From the NCBI RefSeq assembly GCF_029814935.1, contig NZ_CP104582.1:1612001-1676000 (forward strand): DNA of 64,000 bases, read 5' to 3'. The position numbers and the translations under genes are program-made. The stretch is from Pseudomonas sp. GD03919. Lineage in GTDB: Bacteria > Pseudomonadota > Gammaproteobacteria > Pseudomonadales > Pseudomonadaceae. The first letter of the stretch is position 1. Every line of letters starts with the position of its first letter. The notes below the pieces were generated by a model, which ran no database searches, was not told the origin of the DNA, and saw only the letters and a program-made list of their open reading frames with translations. Shown here piece after piece: positions 12,287 through 20,091 of this stretch.

Positions 12287-13525
12287 ATGGCTTTGATCGT
12301 ACAGAAGTTTGGGGGCACATCCGTCGGCACCATCGAGCGCATCGCGCAGGTGGCCGACAAGGTGAAGAAGTTCCGCGAGAACGGTGACGACATCGTCGTC
12401 GTGGTTTCCGCCATGAGCGGCGAAACCAACCGCCTGATCGATCTGGCCAAACAGATCACCGATGGCGAGCCGGTTGCACGTGAGCTGGATGTGATGGTGT
12501 CTACCGGTGAGCAGGTGACCATTGCCCTGTTGGCCATGGCGCTGATCAAGCGCGGTGTGCCGGCGGTGTCCTACACCGGCAACCAGGTGCGTATTCTCAC
12601 CGACAGTGCGCACAACAAGGCGCGCATTCTGCAGATCGATGATCAGAAGATTCGCGCCGAGCTCAAGGCTGGTCGCGTCGTCGTGGTCGCCGGCTTCCAG
12701 GGCGTCGACGAGCACGGCAATATTACCACCCTCGGGCGCGGCGGCTCCGATACCACCGGCGTGGCTCTGGCTGCGGCGCTGAAAGCCGACGAGTGCCAGA
12801 TCTACACCGATGTCGATGGCGTTTACACCACCGACCCGCGTGTGGTGCCCAAGGCTCAGCGCCTGGAAAAGATCACCTTCGAAGAGATGCTGGAAATGGC
12901 CAGCCTCGGTTCCAAGGTGTTGCAGATTCGTTCGGTCGAATTTGCCGGCAAGTACAACGTCCCGCTGCGCGTCCTGCACAGCTTTCAGGAGGGGCCGGGC
13001 ACCCTCATTACCCTTGATGAAGAGGAATCCATGGAACAGCCGATCATTTCCGGCATCGCTTTCAACCGCGACGAAGCCAAGCTGACCATCCGTGGGGTAC
13101 CGGATATCCCCGGCATCGCCTTCAAGATTCTCGGCCCGATCAGCGCCGCGAATATCGAAGTGGACATGATCGTGCAGAACGTCTCGCACGATAACACCAC
13201 CGATTTTACCTTCACCGTGCACCGCAACGACTACAACAACGCCCTGGGCGTGCTGCAGAAGACCGCTGACGAGCTGGGTGCCCGTGAAGTCGTGGGCGAT
13301 ACCAACATCGCCAAGGTGTCCATCGTGGGTGTCGGCATGCGTTCCCACGCCGGTGTCGCCAGCCGCATGTTCGAAGCGCTGGCCAAGGAGACCATCAATA
13401 TCCAGATGATCTCCACCTCCGAGATCAAGGTATCTGTGGTCATCGAAGAGAAGTATCTGGAGCTGGCGGTGCGCGCACTGCATACTGCCTTCGAGCTGGA
13501 TGCCCCGGCCCGACAGGGCGACTGA
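12287..13525 (+). CDS. lysC: Aspartate kinase (lysine/threonine-sensitive type)
   Basis: This enzyme phosphorylates aspartate, the first step to lysine, threonine and methionine. The 412-residue protein has an N-terminal kinase domain (ALIVQKFGGTSVG; residues 1-245) and two C-terminal ACT domains (~265-400) for allosteric control. ATG 12287 is the family start. Residue 249 is a methionine (ATG 13031) preceded by an AGAGG-like ribosome site. This resembles the internal start that yields a separate beta subunit in some lysC genes. A terminator follows. Confidence 0.96.
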   Translation: MALIVQKFGGTSVGTIERIAQVADKVKKFRENGDDIVVVVSAMSGETNRLIDLAKQITDGEPVARELDVMVSTGEQVTIALLAMALIKRGVPAVSYTGNQVRILTDSAHNKARILQIDDQKIRAELKAGRVVVVAGFQGVDEHGNITTLGRGGSDTTGVALAAALKADECQIYTDVDGVYTTDPRVVPKAQRLEKITFEEMLEMASLGSKVLQIRSVEFAGKYNVPLRVLHSFQEGPGTLITLDEEESMEQPIISGIAFNRDEAKLTIRGVPDIPGIAFKILGPISAANIEVDMIVQNVSHDNTTDFTFTVHRNDYNNALGVLQKTADELGAREVVGDTNIAKVSIVGVGMRSHAGVASRMFEALAKETINIQMISTSEIKVSVVIEEKYLELAVRALHTAFELDAPARQGD

Positions 13526-13536
13526 TTCGACTGATC

Positions 13537-13573
13537 CGAAAGGCGCGGCAGGTTCCGCGCCTTTCGTCTTTTT
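13537..13573 (+). terminator. Rho-independent terminator of lysC
   Basis: A perfect 12-bp stem (13537-13548 with 13555-13566) closes a 6-base loop and is followed by TCTTTTT. It separates lysC from csrA. Confidence 0.88.
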
Positions 13574-13715
13574 GACTGGTATGCGGGAACTTTCTTTCTA
13601 CGCAGGCTGGTCAATACTTGGGTGGAGGCTTGCGGACTTGATAAAGGCGCAGGTCGGCACCATTTTTTTTTGCAGACTGTTGTCCTGAAAAATGTAATCC
13701 GTTGAGGAGAAAGGA

Positions 13716-13901
13716 ATGCTTATTCTGACTCGCCGGGTCGGAGAGACCCTGATGGTCGGTGATGAAGTGACTGTCACCGTGTTGGGTGTGAAAGGTAACC
13801 AGGTGCGCATTGGCGTCAATGCGCCGAAAGAGGTTGCCGTACACCGTGAAGAAATCTACCAGCGCATCCAGAAAGAGAAGGGTGACGAACCAAGCCACTA
13901 A
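13716..13901 (+). CDS. rsmA: Carbon storage regulator CsrA/RsmA
   Basis: This RNA-binding homodimer represses translation by covering GGA sites near ribosome binding sites. In Pseudomonas it is antagonised by GacA-controlled small RNAs. The 61-residue protein has the conserved LTRRVGE start and the critical VHREEI segment with R44 for RNA contact. AGGAGAAAGGA immediately precedes the ATG, a strong ribosome site that itself contains GGA motifs. It has its own upstream region after the lysC terminator, and tRNA genes follow. The position matches rsmA rather than rsmE-type paralogues. Confidence 0.96.
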   Translation: MLILTRRVGETLMVGDEVTVTVLGVKGNQVRIGVNAPKEVAVHREEIYQRIQKEKGDEPSH

Positions 13902-13920
13902 TTTTTCTACAAATTTTTGT

Positions 13921-13948
13921 TTGCAAACGGGGAAAACATGGTTATCAT
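13921..13948 (+). promoter_or_regulatory. Putative promoter of tRNA-Ser
   Basis: TTGCAA (-35, 13921-13926), a 16-bp spacer and TATCAT (-10, 13943-13948) end 14 bases before the mature tRNA. Confidence 0.45.
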
Positions 13949-13962
13949 GCGCCCCGTGTTGC

Positions 13963-14053
13963 GGAGAGGTGGCCGAGTGGCCGAAGGCGCTCCCCTGCTA
14001 AGGGAGTACACCTCAAAAGGGTGTCGGGGGTTCGAATCCCCCCTTCTCCGCCA
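13963..14053 (+). tRNA. tRNA-Ser (GCU anticodon)
   Basis: The 91-nt gene has an acceptor stem GGAGAGG pairing with the 3' CTTCTCC. The anticodon loop CTGCTAA gives GCT, a long variable arm is typical of serine tRNA, and GGTTCGAATCC forms the T arm. The CCA end is encoded. It is followed by three tRNA-Arg genes. Confidence 0.95.
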
Positions 14054-14126
14054 TTATTCAGCGAGCCGGGGTTACCCAGGCTGGCGAATCAACCAGAGGT
14101 GATCTGGTCTAAAAGCACCAAAGAGT

Positions 14127-14203
14127 GGACTCATAGCTCAGCTGGATAGAGTACTCGGCTACGAACCGAGCGGTCGGAGGTTCGAATCCTCCTGAGTCCG
14201 CCA
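14127..14203 (+). tRNA. tRNA-Arg (ACG anticodon), copy 1
   Basis: The 77-nt gene begins GGACTCATAGCTCAGCTGG, has the anticodon loop CTACGAA (ACG, read as ICG after deamination) and encodes CCA. It is identical to the copies at 14314 and 14602. Confidence 0.95.
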
Positions 14204-14208
14204 TATTC

Positions 14209-14240
14209 AATGGCTTGCATTGCTGCAAGCCATTTTGTTT
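14209..14240 (+). terminator. Terminator after tRNA-Arg copy 1
   Basis: An 11-bp stem AATGGCTTGCA with its complement and the loop TTGC is followed by TTGTTT. It would separate copy 1 from copy 2. Confidence 0.7.
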
Positions 14241-14313
14241 CAGCCAGTGGTGGTCTGGTCTAAAAACACCATAAGATTGCACGCAAGGCGCTGCCTGGAG
14301 TGTGATCTGTAAC

Positions 14314-14390
14314 GGACTCATAGCTCAGCTGGATAGAGTACTCGGCTACGAACCGAGCGGTCGGAGGTTCGAATCCTCCTGAGTCCGCCA
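14314..14390 (+). tRNA. tRNA-Arg (ACG anticodon), copy 2
   Basis: The sequence is identical to copy 1 over all 77 bases, including the encoded CCA. The region after it holds only an imperfect hairpin (14396-14423) without a T tract, so read-through toward copy 3 is possible. Confidence 0.95.
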
Positions 14391-14466
14391 TATTAAATGG
14401 CATTGCAGCGATGCAGCGCCATGCTTCAACCAGCGGCGATCTGGTCTAAAAGCGCCATAAGATCGC

Positions 14467-14589
14467 ACGAAAGCGTAGCGAGCGAAGGGTAGGCAAGGCG
14501 AAAGCGAACGATGAAGCGCAGTTTAGTTTTCTAAATGAGCATTTTGAGTTCGGTTTCAACGAAGCATAACCAAGCGCAGTAGCTTTCGA
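14467..14589 (+). repeat. ~120-bp dispersed element with terminal inverted repeats (copy B)
   Basis: The ends are ACGAAAGC (14467-14474) and GCTTTCGA (14582-14589). The interior parallels the reverse complement of 9368-9507 (GTAGCGAGCGAAGG, AGGCAAGGCG, AAGCGCAGTTTA, TAAATGAGCATT, GCAGTAGC). It interrupts the spacer between tRNA-Arg copies 2 and 3; the spacer between copies 1 and 2 lacks it. Confidence 0.75.
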
Positions 14590-14601
14590 GTCATCTGTAA
14601 C

Positions 14602-14678
14602 GGACTCATAGCTCAGCTGGATAGAGTACTCGGCTACGAACCGAGCGGTCGGAGGTTCGAATCCTCCTGAGTCCGCCA
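14602..14678 (+). tRNA. tRNA-Arg (ACG anticodon), copy 3
   Basis: This 77-nt copy is identical to the previous two and is directly preceded by TCATCTGTAAC, as copy 2 is preceded by TGATCTGTAAC. Confidence 0.95.
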
Positions 14679-14683
14679 TACCG

Positions 14684-14717
14684 AAAGGGCCTGCAGTGAT
14701 GCAGGCCCTTTTTCTTT
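14684..14717 (+). terminator. Terminator of the tRNA-Arg cluster
   Basis: A 12-bp stem AAAGGGCCTGCA with its complement and the loop GTGA is followed by TTCTTT. It ends the tRNA cluster just before the convergent DUF4124 gene. Confidence 0.88.
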
Positions 14718-14722
14718 GTGGG

Positions 14723-15217
14723 TCATTTTTTCACGCAGCCGGCTGCGTCGAAGCTGATCTGCCGGCTGCTGCCGCCTTTGCGTTTTTCGCGGTAGTGATA
14801 GCGCTGCTGTCCATTGCTGCTCGTGACTCTGTCCGGCTTGCCCAGGCTGCTTTCCACGTCGGCGCGGCTGAGGCCTGCGCGGATTTCCTTGCGGATGATC
14901 GCCTGGCGTTTCTCGCTGCTGCTGAGCAAATTGCCGCAACCATCGTTCTGCTGGCCGACTATCACCAGTTCAGCCGAGCTCGCAGGTGCCGTTGCCTTGC
15001 GTCTGTCGGGAGTGGCCAGTGGGATGGCCTTGCCGCTGCTGGGGGTGTGGTTGCGTGCGTCCTGCAGGTGCTGTTGCTGATCGCTGGGGCAACCGTGACG
15101 GGTGAAGGTGACATGGCCTGTACCATCCACGCAGCGGAACACACTGCTGGCCGAGCTGTCCTGAATGGGGATGAGCAATGTGGCGGCGCACAGTGCTGTG
15201 AAGTGCAATCCTCGCAT
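14723..15217 (-). CDS. Exported DUF4124-domain protein
   Basis: The 164-residue protein has a signal peptide (RGLHFTALCAATLLIPIQDSSAS). An N-terminal DUF4124 motif, VFRCVDGTGHVTFTRHGCP, follows. The C-terminal stretch RAGLSRADVESSLGKPDRVTS resembles SmpA/OmlA-type BamE-fold repeats. The function is unknown; such proteins are probably periplasmic. It is convergent with the tRNA-Arg cluster and divergent from mgtE. The start is the ATG at 15217, in front of a clear hydrophobic leader. Confidence 0.82.
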   Translation of the reverse strand: MRGLHFTALCAATLLIPIQDSSASSVFRCVDGTGHVTFTRHGCPSDQQQHLQDARNHTPSSGKAIPLATPDRRKATAPASSAELVIVGQQNDGCGNLLSSSEKRQAIIRKEIRAGLSRADVESSLGKPDRVTSSNGQQRYHYREKRKGGSSRQISFDAAGCVKK

Positions 15218-15390
15218 GAGTCGTCCTCCGTGACGGTGTATGTCTCAGGTTAGACCGTTTTTTCTCATGTGCCAGGGTGTCCTGGCGCATATGGCTGGCG
15301 TCGCATGATCAGGTTGCATGCGAGATTGAAGTTTGCGATGCAAGCAGTTGTTCTTGCCGCGCTTTTGTCACGTACAAAGCTGTATTGCGG

Positions 15391-15424
15391 TGTTATCATT
15401 CGCCGCGTCAGCCCCGCCGGGGCT
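15391..15424 (+). promoter_or_regulatory. mgtE promoter (extended -10) and 5' hairpin
   Basis: TGTTATCAT at 15391-15399 fits an extended -10 (TG-n-TATAAT-like). About 10 bases downstream, AGCCCC/GGGGCT (15410-15424) forms a tight 6-bp hairpin with a 3-base loop. It would sit at the very 5' end of an mgtE transcript of about 130 leader bases. Confidence 0.4.
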
Positions 15425-15438
15425 TGTGGAATACCACC

Positions 15439-15498
15439 ATGGACTTACCCAGTAGTTACTCAATACTCCCCTCGCACAATCGTGTAAGACCTGATTGA
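15439..15498 (+). CDS. Possible leader peptide (19 aa) upstream of mgtE
   Basis: An ATG with a weak GTGGA ribosome site opens a 19-codon frame, MDLPSSYSILPSHNRVRPD, that ends 40 bases before the mgtE start. It contains three proline codons. Leader peptides with proline codons control Mg2+ transporter genes such as Salmonella mgtA, but no sequence link to those is seen. Its expression is speculative. Confidence 0.3.
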   Translation: MDLPSSYSILPSHNRVRPD

Positions 15499-15538
15499 TC
15501 CCCTTTGGCGTGCCCGCCAACTGGGGGTGGAGCGCGCT

Positions 15539-16981
15539 ATGACTGAAGTAGAAGCCAAAAAGCCGCAAGAGAGCTTGCAGGATCGCCTGGCCCAGGTGAT
15601 CGAACTGCTGCATCGGCACAAGTTGGTCGAAGATCTGACTCATCGTCAGGAAGGCCAGCATCACGACCGGGTAGAGAACCTGGTTCATCGGCAGAATCTC
15701 GCCGAGCTGCAGCGCAAGCTCGAAGACCTGCACCCTGCGGATATCGCCCATATCCTCGAAGCCCTGCCGCTCGATGAGCGTCTGACCGTCTGGCAACTGG
15801 TCAAGGCCGAGCGTGACGGCGACATCCTGCTGGAAGTCTCCGACGCGGTACGCGAAACCCTGATCGCCGACATGGACGATCATGAGATTCTCGCCGCGGC
15901 CAAGGATCTCGACGCGGACGAACTCGCTGACCTGGCGCCTGAGCTGCCGCGAGACGTCGTCCATGAGCTCATGGAAACGCTCGATGCTCAGCAGCGTGAG
16001 CGTGTGCGTTCTGCCCTGTCCTATGAGGAGGATCAGGTCGGTGCGCTGATGGACTTCGAGATGGTCACCATCCGTGAGGACGTCAGCCTGGAAGTGGTGC
16101 TGCGCTACCTGCGTCGTCTCAAGGAGCTGCCAGGGCATACCGACAAACTGTTCGTGGTCGATTACGACGGCGTGCTCAAAGGTGTGCTGCCGATCAAGCG
16201 TCTGCTGGTCAACGATCCGGAAAAGCAGGTCGGCGAGGTGATGGCCGATGATCCGGTGAGCTTCCACCCTGACGAGGACGCTTACGACGCCGCTCAGGCT
16301 TTCGAACGTTACGACCTGATTTCCGCCCCGGTAGTGGACAAGAACGGCAAGCTGATCGGCCGTCTGACCATCGACGAGATGGTCGACCTGATCCGTGAGG
16401 AAAGCGAAAGCGAAGTGTTGAACATGGCCGGTCTGCGCGAGGAGGAAGATATCTTCGCCTCGGTGTGGAAGTCGGTGCGCAACCGCTGGGCCTGGCTGGC
16501 GATCAACCTAGTCACCGCATTCCTCGCCTCGCGGGTGATCGGCCTGTTCGAGGGCTCGATCGAGAAGCTGGTGGCCCTGGCGGCGCTGATGCCCATCGTC
16601 GCCGGTATCGGTGGCAACTCCGGCAACCAGACCATCACCATGATCGTGCGCGCCATGGCGCTGGATCAGGTGGGCACGGGCAATACCAAACGCCTGCTGC
16701 GCAAGGAGCTTGGGGTTTCCCTGATCAACGGCATCCTCTGGGGTGGTGTGATCGGTGCCGTAGCCTACGGGCTTTACGGCAGCTGGTCGCTGGGTGTGGT
16801 GATGACCGCGGCGATGACCCTCAACCTGCTGCTGGCGGCGCTGATGGGGGTGTTGATTCCCATGACCCTGGCGCGCCTGGGGCGCGACCCGGCCATGGGG
16901 GCCAGTGTGATGATCACGGCCATGACCGACAGCGGTGGCTTCTTCATCTTCCTGGGGCTGGCGTCGATCTTCCTCCTCTAG
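15539..16981 (+). CDS. mgtE: Magnesium channel/transporter MgtE
   Basis: This inner-membrane Mg2+ channel is gated by cytosolic Mg2+. The 480-residue protein has the MgtE N domain (~30-135), two CBS domains (~140-260; VSFHPDEDAYDAAQAFERYD) and five C-terminal membrane segments (~290-480). IVAGIGGNSGNQTITMIVRA forms the pore signature. ATG 15539 has GGTGGAG 6 bases upstream and gives the length usual in Pseudomonas; a GTG at 15527 overlaps that site. The gene has a ~130-base leader with a hairpin and a small frame. Confidence 0.95.
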   Translation: MTEVEAKKPQESLQDRLAQVIELLHRHKLVEDLTHRQEGQHHDRVENLVHRQNLAELQRKLEDLHPADIAHILEALPLDERLTVWQLVKAERDGDILLEVSDAVRETLIADMDDHEILAAAKDLDADELADLAPELPRDVVHELMETLDAQQRERVRSALSYEEDQVGALMDFEMVTIREDVSLEVVLRYLRRLKELPGHTDKLFVVDYDGVLKGVLPIKRLLVNDPEKQVGEVMADDPVSFHPDEDAYDAAQAFERYDLISAPVVDKNGKLIGRLTIDEMVDLIREESESEVLNMAGLREEEDIFASVWKSVRNRWAWLAINLVTAFLASRVIGLFEGSIEKLVALAALMPIVAGIGGNSGNQTITMIVRAMALDQVGTGNTKRLLRKELGVSLINGILWGGVIGAVAYGLYGSWSLGVVMTAAMTLNLLLAALMGVLIPMTLARLGRDPAMGASVMITAMTDSGGFFIFLGLASIFLL

Positions 16982-16982
16982 A

Positions 16983-17444
16983 TCACTCCATCAACTGCAC
17001 CAGTCGCCAGGTATCGAGAAAGGCCGTGACCCGCGTGATCCGGCCATTCTCCAGTTGCATGTGCCAGGAGTAACTGTTTTCGTAGCGACTGCCGTCCTTG
17101 GCGGTCGCCTGGCCATCCCAATGCACGACCACGTGAGGCCCCTGCGCCACGATCTGGCGGACGGTGGGCACGATGGGCGTGGCCAGTTTGTCGGTGATGG
17201 GTTTGACTGCATCTTCCATGAACGCCTTGCGCGTGCGGTAAGTCCCGGAATACGGGCTGCTGCCGGCCACGACCCAGACGGCATCATCGGCTAGCAACTG
17301 GAAGATGCCGCCCTGGCCGGCGCGCCAATCATCGAAGGCTTTCTGAATCAGGGCCTGATTGGCCGCGGTGTTGTCACTTGCCCAGGTCGGCAGGCAGAGC
17401 GAGACGCTGAGCAGTAGCGCGGCGACAGTTTTTTGCATGTTCAT
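16983..17444 (-). CDS. Exported SnoaL/NTF2-like protein
   Basis: The 153-residue protein has a signal peptide (MQKTVAALLLSVSLCLPTWA) followed by an NTF2-like/ketosteroid-isomerase-like fold of the SnoaL type (ALIQKAFDDWRAGQGGIFQLLADDAVWVV). No catalytic residues can be assigned. It is last in a three-gene minus-strand group with the Atu4866-like gene (29-base gap) and an SDR. It ends one base after the convergent mgtE stop. The function is unknown, possibly binding a small hydrophobic ligand in the periplasm. Confidence 0.8.
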   Translation of the reverse strand: MNMQKTVAALLLSVSLCLPTWASDNTAANQALIQKAFDDWRAGQGGIFQLLADDAVWVVAGSSPYSGTYRTRKAFMEDAVKPITDKLATPIVPTVRQIVAQGPHVVVHWDGQATAKDGSRYENSYSWHMQLENGRITRVTAFLDTWRLVQLME

Positions 17445-17473
17445 AAGCTTCTTTCCTTGACTGGTGGGTTGCC

Positions 17474-17803
17474 TTACTCGTCAGTTGCAGTGCTCTTGCG
17501 GCGCAGCACCATGCCGCCGTGGTAGAGCACGTCGTCGATGAACTCGCCGTCAGCGGTAAAGCCGGTGTCGTCGACGTAATCGATGTGGTTGCCGGTGACT
17601 CGGTAGCTGCCCTGGTAGGCGCTTTCGCGGTTGCCACGTGCCTCGTCATAACGGCCGTTGGCCAATAGCTCATGGCGGACATGGCCATCGTCCGTTACCC
17701 ACATGCCCACGTAGGGATGTGGGTTTCCCGCTTCCGCGCTGGCCGCGCCGGGTAGCAGGGCGCCGCTGATCAGCAGCGCCGCCAGGCTGTTCTTCGCTGG
17801 CAT
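17474..17803 (-). CDS. Exported Atu4866-domain protein
   Basis: The 109-residue protein has a signal peptide (MPAKNSLAALLISGALLPGAASA). The mature part is rich in Gly, Asp and aromatic residues (HPYVGMWVTDDGHVRHELL, YRVTGNHIDYVDDTGF) and is similar to the small beta-barrel Atu4866 family. The GGAGGTG site just before the ATG at 17803 fixes the start. It lies 11 bases after the SDR gene, so the two are probably co-transcribed. Related genes often accompany SDRs under AraC control; the function is unknown. Confidence 0.82.
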   Translation of the reverse strand: MPAKNSLAALLISGALLPGAASAEAGNPHPYVGMWVTDDGHVRHELLANGRYDEARGNRESAYQGSYRVTGNHIDYVDDTGFTADGEFIDDVLYHGGMVLRRKSTATDE

Positions 17804-17814
17804 ATTCACCTCCA

Positions 17815-18537
17815 TCAATAAGGGCTGGCGGTCGGGCGCACGATGACTTCGCTGACGTCGACGTCGTCCGGCTGTTCGACTGCATAAGCCACCGCGCGGG
17901 CGATGGCATCCGGTGTGATGGCGATACGGCGGAAGGCCTGCATCGCATCGCGGGCGCTGGCATCGGTGATGCTGTCGGCCAGCTCGGACTCGACCACGCC
18001 CGGGCAGATGGTGGTGACGCGGATACGCTCGTTCTCCAGGCGCAGCCCCTCGGAAATGGCCCAGACCGCGTATTTGGTCGCGCAATAGACCGCGGCGGTC
18101 GGCGATACGGCATGGGCGCCGATCGAGGCGATATTGATCACCTGGCCGCGCCCGCGCGCCTGCATGCCCGGCAGCACGGCGGCGATACCGTGCAGCACGC
18201 CACGTATGTTCACGTCGATCATGCGGTTCCACTCATCCACCTTCAGGGCATCGAGCGGCGACAGCGGCATCACGCCGGCGTTGTTGATGATTACGTCGAC
18301 GGCGCCGTGATGCGCTTCGGCATGCTCGATGAAAGCCTGCATGTCGTGCAGTTGGCTGACATCGAGAGTGCGGCAGGAGGCCTGTTGGCCCTGGGCCTGC
18401 AGTTCTTCTACCAGTGCCTGCAGGCGATCGATGCGCCGCGCTCCCAGTACGACTTTGTGGCCCAGGCTTGCGAGATGTCTGGCGATGGCTTCGCCGATGC
18501 CGCTGCTGGCACCGGTGATCAGGATGACCTTGCTCAT
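17815..18537 (-). CDS. Short-chain dehydrogenase/reductase
   Basis: The 240-residue classical SDR has the NAD(P) motif TGASSGIG near the N-terminus, NNAG (~86-89), a catalytic serine in INIASIG, and YCATK (Tyr-x3-Lys). The substrate is unknown. Start ATG 18537 has GGAG 6-7 bases upstream; a start four codons earlier is possible. It is the first gene of the SDR/Atu4866/SnoaL group and is divergent from an AraC-type regulator that probably controls it. Confidence 0.88.
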   Translation of the reverse strand: MSKVILITGASSGIGEAIARHLASLGHKVVLGARRIDRLQALVEELQAQGQQASCRTLDVSQLHDMQAFIEHAEAHHGAVDVIINNAGVMPLSPLDALKVDEWNRMIDVNIRGVLHGIAAVLPGMQARGRGQVINIASIGAHAVSPTAAVYCATKYAVWAISEGLRLENERIRVTTICPGVVESELADSITDASARDAMQAFRRIAITPDAIARAVAYAVEQPDDVDVSEVIVRPTASPY

Positions 18538-18679
18538 GGCGATCTCCACTGTTGTTGGGAGACTCCATGCTAGGCGGGGGGTGGATGGTCGCTAAGTCCG
18601 GTTACTCTTTGGATATTGCCTGTTTCTATTGAATGCTTCTTAAATGCCCCAGTGTTCAGCCCGAGCCGATACCCGAGTC

Positions 18680-19609
18680 ATGACAACGACACCCGAGAGC
18701 ATGAAGCAGCGTATGGTCGAGTTGATGCTGCGGCTCGCACCTGAGGAGGGCTATACCGCGGCGCAGTTGGACGGGGTCACCTTCATGCGTTCCAACCGGC
18801 CGCTTCCCGTGACGCCTGCGCTGTATGAGCCGAGCATCGTCATCGTGATCCAGGGGCGCAAGCGCGGGCTGCACGATGGCACGCTCTACGTCTACGATGC
18901 GCAGCATTACCTGGTGCTGGCGCTGCCGTTGCCTTTTTCCATCGAAACCGAGGCCAGTGCCGAAGAGCCCATGCTGGGCGTAGCGCTGCGGGTCGATCCG
19001 CTGCTGGTGGCCGAGTTGGCGATGGAGCTGGACGAGCCTCAGGCTGCCGAGCCGGCAACGCTCTATTCCAGCCCCATGGATGCACGCCTGAGCGACGCCA
19101 CGCTGCGTCTGCTGGAAGCGCTGGCCGACCCCGACGAGGTGCGTCTGCTCGGTCCATCGATCATGCGCGAGATTGTTTTTCGTGTGCTGCAGGGCGAGCA
19201 GGGCTGCGGCCTGCGTGCGACCCTGGCGCAGAACAGCCATTTCGGCCGTATTGCGCGGGTTCTGCAGCGAATTCACCGCGATTATCAGGAGTCGCTCGAT
19301 GTGCCTTCGCTGGCGGAAATCGCCAGCATGAGCGTGCCGGCCTTCCATGTGCACTTCAAGGCGATGACCAGTCGCTCGCCCTTGCAGTACCTCAAGGCCA
19401 TACGTCTGCATCAGGCGCGTCTGCTGATGATTCGCAACGACATGAGTGCGATCAGTGCGGCGCAGCGCGTCGGCTACGAGAGCCCGTCGCAGTTCAGCCG
19501 GGAATTCAAGCGGTTGTTCGGGCGCACTCCGGGCGATGAGACCCGTCATTTCAAGCAGCTTCTGGCGCTGGCACCCGCGGTTGATACCGGTGTGCGCTCG
19601 GCCTCCTGA
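18680..19609 (+). CDS. AraC-family regulator (AraC_N type)
   Basis: The 309-residue protein has an N-terminal AraC_N cupin-like domain (SIVIVIQGRKRGLHDGTLYVYDA, ~45-190). The C-terminal double helix-turn-helix follows (VPSLAEIASMSVPAFHVHFK and ISAAQRVGYESPSQFSREFK). YqhC-like members of this class activate neighbouring oxidoreductase genes. ATG 18680 was preferred; an in-frame ATG at 18644 is also possible. It is divergent from the SDR operon with a 142-base shared region, so control of that operon is likely. Confidence 0.88.
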   Translation: MTTTPESMKQRMVELMLRLAPEEGYTAAQLDGVTFMRSNRPLPVTPALYEPSIVIVIQGRKRGLHDGTLYVYDAQHYLVLALPLPFSIETEASAEEPMLGVALRVDPLLVAELAMELDEPQAAEPATLYSSPMDARLSDATLRLLEALADPDEVRLLGPSIMREIVFRVLQGEQGCGLRATLAQNSHFGRIARVLQRIHRDYQESLDVPSLAEIASMSVPAFHVHFKAMTSRSPLQYLKAIRLHQARLLMIRNDMSAISAAQRVGYESPSQFSREFKRLFGRTPGDETRHFKQLLALAPAVDTGVRSAS

Positions 19610-19810
19610 GAGCCCTCTCGCAGAGCCATGCCCCTTCTTTGGTAGTGGTTGTGAAAAAGCCACTACATAAATGGTCGGTTCGAGCTGTTTGGTGTTTGCC
19701 TCAAACGCTTGTTTCAGGCTAAGGTTCGGCAGCTTTGCCCGGGCGCTGACCCTGGGCGCTCCTGATCAATAATGAATGCAGCCTGCGAGCTGCTGGCCAA
19801 AGGAGCCAAG

Positions 19811-20068
19811 ATGACCCCCAGTGAACTGCTGCTCGAGGGTGTCGAACTCATGCTGTTCGGCATGGGTTTCGTATTTGTCTTTCTGGTGTTGCTGGTGGGT
19901 GTGGTCAGCCTGATGTCGCGCCTGATCGCGACTTTCGCCCCGCCTGTTCCAGCCCCTGCCATCTCCTCTCCAAGGTCCAGTACCCAGTCGGTCAGCCATG
20001 AGCCGGACGCCGAAACGCTGGCCGCCATCCAATCCGCTATTGCCCAGCACCGCGCGCGTCGCGGTTGA
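19811..20068 (+). CDS. oadG: Oxaloacetate decarboxylase gamma subunit OadG
   Basis: This small membrane subunit joins the alpha and beta subunits of the sodium-pumping decarboxylase and usually binds zinc. The 85-residue protein has one transmembrane helix ([20 protein letters not shown]) and a Pro/Ser-rich cytosolic tail. ATG 19811 is preceded by AAAGGAG. A start at 19772 would add 13 polar residues and is less likely. It is the first gene of oadGAB, 23 bases before oadA. Confidence 0.9.
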   Translation: MTPSELLLEGVELMLFGMGFVFVFLVLLVGVVSLMSRLIATFAPPVPAPAISSPRSSTQSVSHEPDAETLAAIQSAIAQHRARRG

Positions 20069-20091
20069 TCAGGTTCAAAGGGAGTACCTGT

